This document shows positions 61,294-64,000 of a DNA stretch of 64,000 bases, piece after piece. Positions within the stretch are counted from its first letter, which is position 1; every line of letters starts with the position of its first letter. The notes beneath the pieces were generated by a model, which saw nothing but the letters and a program-made list of their open reading frames with translations, made no database searches and had not been told where the DNA came from. A program made the position numbers and the translations under genes. Origin of the DNA: Acidobacteriaceae bacterium KBS 89 (GTDB taxonomy: Bacteria > Acidobacteriota > Terriglobia > Terriglobales > Acidobacteriaceae); the NCBI GenBank assembly GCA_000381605.1, contig KB906759.1:372001-436000 (forward strand). The letters are read 5' to 3'.

Positions 61294-62300
61294 CTCCAGA
61301 AACCGAGCTTTACGAACTTCAGCAGGCAGATCGATCGCACGAAGCCCAGATCGGCGAACTCCTGGCGACCTTCCGCGCCCACCCACACTTCCTTCTCACC
61401 TCGCACGCACGCCCCGACGGCGATGCCATCGGTTCTGTCCTCGCTCTGGCCGAGGTGCTCGAGCAGCTCGGCTGTCAGGTAGACATCCTGTTCGCAGATC
61501 CGGTCCCCTTGACCTATCGCGCCCTTCCCAACCTGCACCGCATCCACCACACACCTTCGGCAAACGACATCGACCCCGAGGGAGATATCCCCGCTGTCCT
61601 GCTCGAATGCGACGGCATCGCACGCACCGGTCTCCTTGGCCTTGAAGGCCGCACCCTCATCAACATCGACCATCACGCCAGCGGCCGTCCTTTTGCCTCC
61701 GTCAACTGGATCGACGAGCACGCCTGTGCCGTGGCGGCCATGGTCTACCGCCTCGCTCGAGCCGCAAACGTTGAGATCACGCCTTCCATGGCCACCTGTC
61801 TCTACGCCGCGATCCTCTCAGACACCGGTGCCTTCACCTACTCCAGCACCACAGCCGACACCTTCGCTCTCGTCCACGATCTTGCCGCACACGGGGCCGA
61901 CCCCAGCCAGATCGCCCGCGACATCTACTTCTCCAACCCTGCCAGCAAGATTCGCCTGCTGGGCATCGCTCTCTCCAACCTCCAGACCGAAGGCGACATC
62001 GCCTGGACCTGGGTCACCAGCGAAGATATGGACCGTATTGGCGCCACAGCCGAAGACTGCGAAGGCGTCGTCAACTACCTCATCAGCATCGCCGGCGTCG
62101 AATCCGCGGTCTTTCTGCGTGAAGCCGAGGCCAGCCAGTTTCGTCTCAGCATTCGCAGCAAAGGAAAAAGTGATGTCGCCCAGATCGCCGAGTACTTCGG
62201 CGGCGGCGGTCACCGCAACGCCAGCGGATGCACCCTCGATGGTCCTTTGGGTGTAGCCACCGAGCGGATCCTAACCCAGCTACGGGCAAGAATCTGTTAG
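61290..62300 (+). CDS. DHH/DHHA1 phosphoesterase, NrnA-like oligoribonuclease/pAp phosphatase
   Basis: A 336-residue phosphoesterase. Metal-binding motifs: LTSHARPDGDAIGS, VLLECDGIARTG and NIDHHASGRPF. The DHHA1 end carries GGGGHRNASGCTL. Characterised NrnA enzymes degrade short oligoribonucleotides and dephosphorylate pAp. It is coupled to rbfA by ATGA, an order seen in many bacteria. Confidence 0.93.
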   Translation: MTPETELYELQQADRSHEAQIGELLATFRAHPHFLLTSHARPDGDAIGSVLALAEVLEQLGCQVDILFADPVPLTYRALPNLHRIHHTPSANDIDPEGDIPAVLLECDGIARTGLLGLEGRTLINIDHHASGRPFASVNWIDEHACAVAAMVYRLARAANVEITPSMATCLYAAILSDTGAFTYSSTTADTFALVHDLAAHGADPSQIARDIYFSNPASKIRLLGIALSNLQTEGDIAWTWVTSEDMDRIGATAEDCEGVVNYLISIAGVESAVFLREAEASQFRLSIRSKGKSDVAQIAEYFGGGGHRNASGCTLDGPLGVATERILTQLRARIC

Positions 62301-62324
62301 CCTTGTCTCGCTCCTCAACGATAA

Positions 62325-64000
62325 ATGAACGATAGTCAACAACCCGCCGCGACCGGCGCAAGGAAAGACCACGCGGCCCTCATTTGGCTCCGCGAGAGAC
62401 TACCGACCTCGGTGACTGTGCGAGAGTTTCTCGTCCTGTTCGCTGTAACCGGTTTTCTGTTGCTATACGGCCTGGTTCCCGTCTTCGGAGGCGATCAGCT
62501 TGGCCTGGTTGGCGCGGACGAGCCAAGATACGCCCAGATCGCCCGCGAGATGCTCACCGCACATTCGGACGCCTGCCATACCGTCAACGCCAAGATGGTT
62601 CCGCGCAGTCTTCGCGCCGAAGACCTGCGTAACTCCTTTCATTGCATCTCAGCTGGCACTGTCACCCCTATCCTTTACGGCAAACCCTGGCTCGAAAAGC
62701 CCGCCCTTTACTATTGGCGCGCCATGAGCTTCTTCAAGGAGTTCGGCGTCTCCGATTGGACCGCCCGTCTGCCGTCCTCCTCCGCCACACTCGCACTCGT
62801 CGTCCTCGTCTTCCTGCACATGCGGCGGTTCCGGCCCGGCGGCCATCTCGACGCTGCTCTCATCACCGTCTCCTGTGTGGCCATCGTCAGCTTCTCCCGC
62901 GGGGCTTCCACCGACATGCAGCTCGCGGCGCCCTTCTGCATCGGAATGCTCGGCTGGTACGCCTGGTACGAAACCGGAAAAAAATTCTGGCTCTTCGATC
63001 TCTACTTCTTTGGTGCAGCCGCCACCTTGGCCAAAGGCCCCATCGCACCTTTCCTCGCCCTCAGCATCATCCTGCTCTTCGCCGGTCTTCGCCGCGAGTG
63101 GTCTCTGCTTCGGCGCACAATCTGGTGGCCCGGCGTCACACTCTTTCTGCTCATGGTGCTGCCCTGGTACATCGCTGTCCAGAAGCGCAACCCGACCTTT
63201 TACCGCCTCTTCTTCCTCGAGCACAATCTCGAACGCTTCGCCACCGACCGCTTCCAGCACCATCAGCCCTTTTTCTTCTACTTCATCGTCCTGCTCCTGG
63301 GCCTCATGCCCTGGACAGTCATGGCAATGCGCGCCCTTCTCGACTCCATTGAAGTCTCCATCGCCGAATGGAAGGTCCGCCACAACCCGAGCCGCTACCT
63401 CGGCCACACCCGCGCAGGCGACGCCTTCCCCGAGTTCCTCGTCCTTTGGGCCCTCTTTCCCATCGTCTTCTTCTCCTTCTCAGGCTCGAAGCTCCCCGGC
63501 TACATCCTCCCTTCCATTCCCCCGCTCACCATTCTCACGGCCGACTACCTCAACCGCATCCGCCGCGAGGGCCTGCCGAAATGGCTCCTCTGGTCTCACG
63601 CCGCACTCTGCGCTGTCATGGTCTTTGTTCTTGTTCTCGCTCCACAGCATATGAAGTACGAGACGCTCGTGCCCTCCATGCCCTGGTTGATGGGCGCGGC
63701 AGCAGCCGCCCTCGGCTTCGGGGCCATCGTCTTCTTCATCGTCCGCCGTTGGGGCATCTCCCAGGTCTGCAATGCGACGTTGATCCCGGTCCTTGCAACC
63801 CTCGTCTTCCTTCTCGGATTCCACGGCAAAGAGCTTGATGTCAACTACTCAGCCCGTCCCCTTGCTCGCGAGATCCTCCGCGAGGCCCCCGACGTGAAAC
63901 TGGTCGCCACAGACTCCATCAAGCGGGACATGGACTACGGCCTCGCCTTCTACCGCAATCAGCCGATGATTCACTATGACACCGACGGCGTTCCCGACGC
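62325..64000 (+). CDS. ArnT/GT39-type membrane glycosyltransferase, cut by window end
   Basis: The frame is open from ATG 62325 to the last base (558 complete codons, no stop). After a first helix near residues 35-58 comes the conserved Asp65-Glu66 of GADEPRYAQIAREM, then YGKPWLEKPALYYWRAM, WTARLPS and further helices. This is the architecture of dolichyl/undecaprenyl-phosphate sugar transferases (PMT_2, GT39/GT83) that modify lipid A or proteins. An insert of about 30 residues with Cys84 and Cys107 separates the DE motif from the KPWLEKP motif. It lies 24 bases after the DHH gene. Confidence 0.88.
   Translation, partial: MNDSQQPAATGARKDHAALIWLRERLPTSVTVREFLVLFAVTGFLLLYGLVPVFGGDQLGLVGADEPRYAQIAREMLTAHSDACHTVNAKMVPRSLRAEDLRNSFHCISAGTVTPILYGKPWLEKPALYYWRAMSFFKEFGVSDWTARLPSSSATLALVVLVFLHMRRFRPGGHLDAALITVSCVAIVSFSRGASTDMQLAAPFCIGMLGWYAWYETGKKFWLFDLYFFGAAATLAKGPIAPFLALSIILLFAGLRREWSLLRRTIWWPGVTLFLLMVLPWYIAVQKRNPTFYRLFFLEHNLERFATDRFQHHQPFFFYFIVLLLGLMPWTVMAMRALLDSIEVSIAEWKVRHNPSRYLGHTRAGDAFPEFLVLWALFPIVFFSFSGSKLPGYILPSIPPLTILTADYLNRIRREGLPKWLLWSHAALCAVMVFVLVLAPQHMKYETLVPSMPWLMGAAAAALGFGAIVFFIVRRWGISQVCNATLIPVLATLVFLLGFHGKELDVNYSARPLAREILREAPDVKLVATDSIKRDMDYGLAFYRNQPMIHYDTDGVPD

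Overview
This window is bacterial, high-GC chromosomal DNA that most resembles an Acidobacteriota genome of the Terriglobia type (Edaphobacter, Granulicella or Terriglobus relatives). The assignment is an inference from gene content: two very large Oar-like TonB-dependent receptors with an N-terminal carboxypeptidase-regulatory domain, a giant secreted NHL/MBG-repeat protein, a sedolisin (S53) peptidase, a tricorn-type S41 peptidase and many secreted glycan enzymes. No phage, insertion sequence, CRISPR array or rRNA was seen. The window holds 44 protein genes that I support (two cut by the window ends) and one tRNA-Pro(CGG).

Layout. 1-111 is the tail of an unknown gene. 189-14381 is a minus-strand block: GH15 enzyme, treY, treZ (trehalose from glucan), tricorn-like peptidase, a DUF5666-like secreted protein and a TonB-dependent receptor. 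14664-16679 (+) encodes a GT-A glycosyltransferase related to the glucosylglycerate/mannosylglycerate synthase class and a small TM-helix (CmpX/MscS-like) membrane protein; with treYZ this looks like an osmoprotection island. Then come a FucP-type sugar symporter (-) and an S53 peptidase (+). 20644-25967 is a molybdenum hydroxylase locus: three structural subunits on the plus strand, converging on mocA-like and xdhC-like maturation genes on the minus strand. 26428-33370 encodes a 1730-residue NHL/MBG surface protein followed by an OmpA-like barrel protein. A tRNA-Pro gene and a GT-rich segment with a perfect hairpin follow.

34016-39707 (-) is a receptor, Tat-exported metallophosphoesterase and secreted PI-PLC operon, which suggests scavenging of phosphorylated lipids or inositols. 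39866-47302 is a pectin/deoxysugar locus: lactonase, Zn-dehydrogenase, SDR, Gfo/Idh/MocA oxidoreductase, Tat-exported enolase-superfamily dehydratase and a PL4 rhamnogalacturonan lyase. Together they suggest non-phosphorylative catabolism of a released sugar.

47463-50803 (-) is a BlaI repressor, M56 (BlaR1-like) peptidase and HtrA protease operon. The palindrome ACTAAnnnnTTAGT occurs upstream of blaI and again inside the first codons of htrA. This is the most specific regulatory signal in the window.

50922-64000 is mixed housekeeping and signalling: cupin, SRPBCC plus TIGR01777 epimerase, an EAL-PAS-PAS-PAS phosphodiesterase, M3 peptidase, a divergent SpoIIE-type phosphatase, a secreted octaheme cytochrome c, a methyltransferase, DUF202, DUF503, rbfA, nrnA-like DHH phosphoesterase and the start of an ArnT/GT39 glycosyltransferase.
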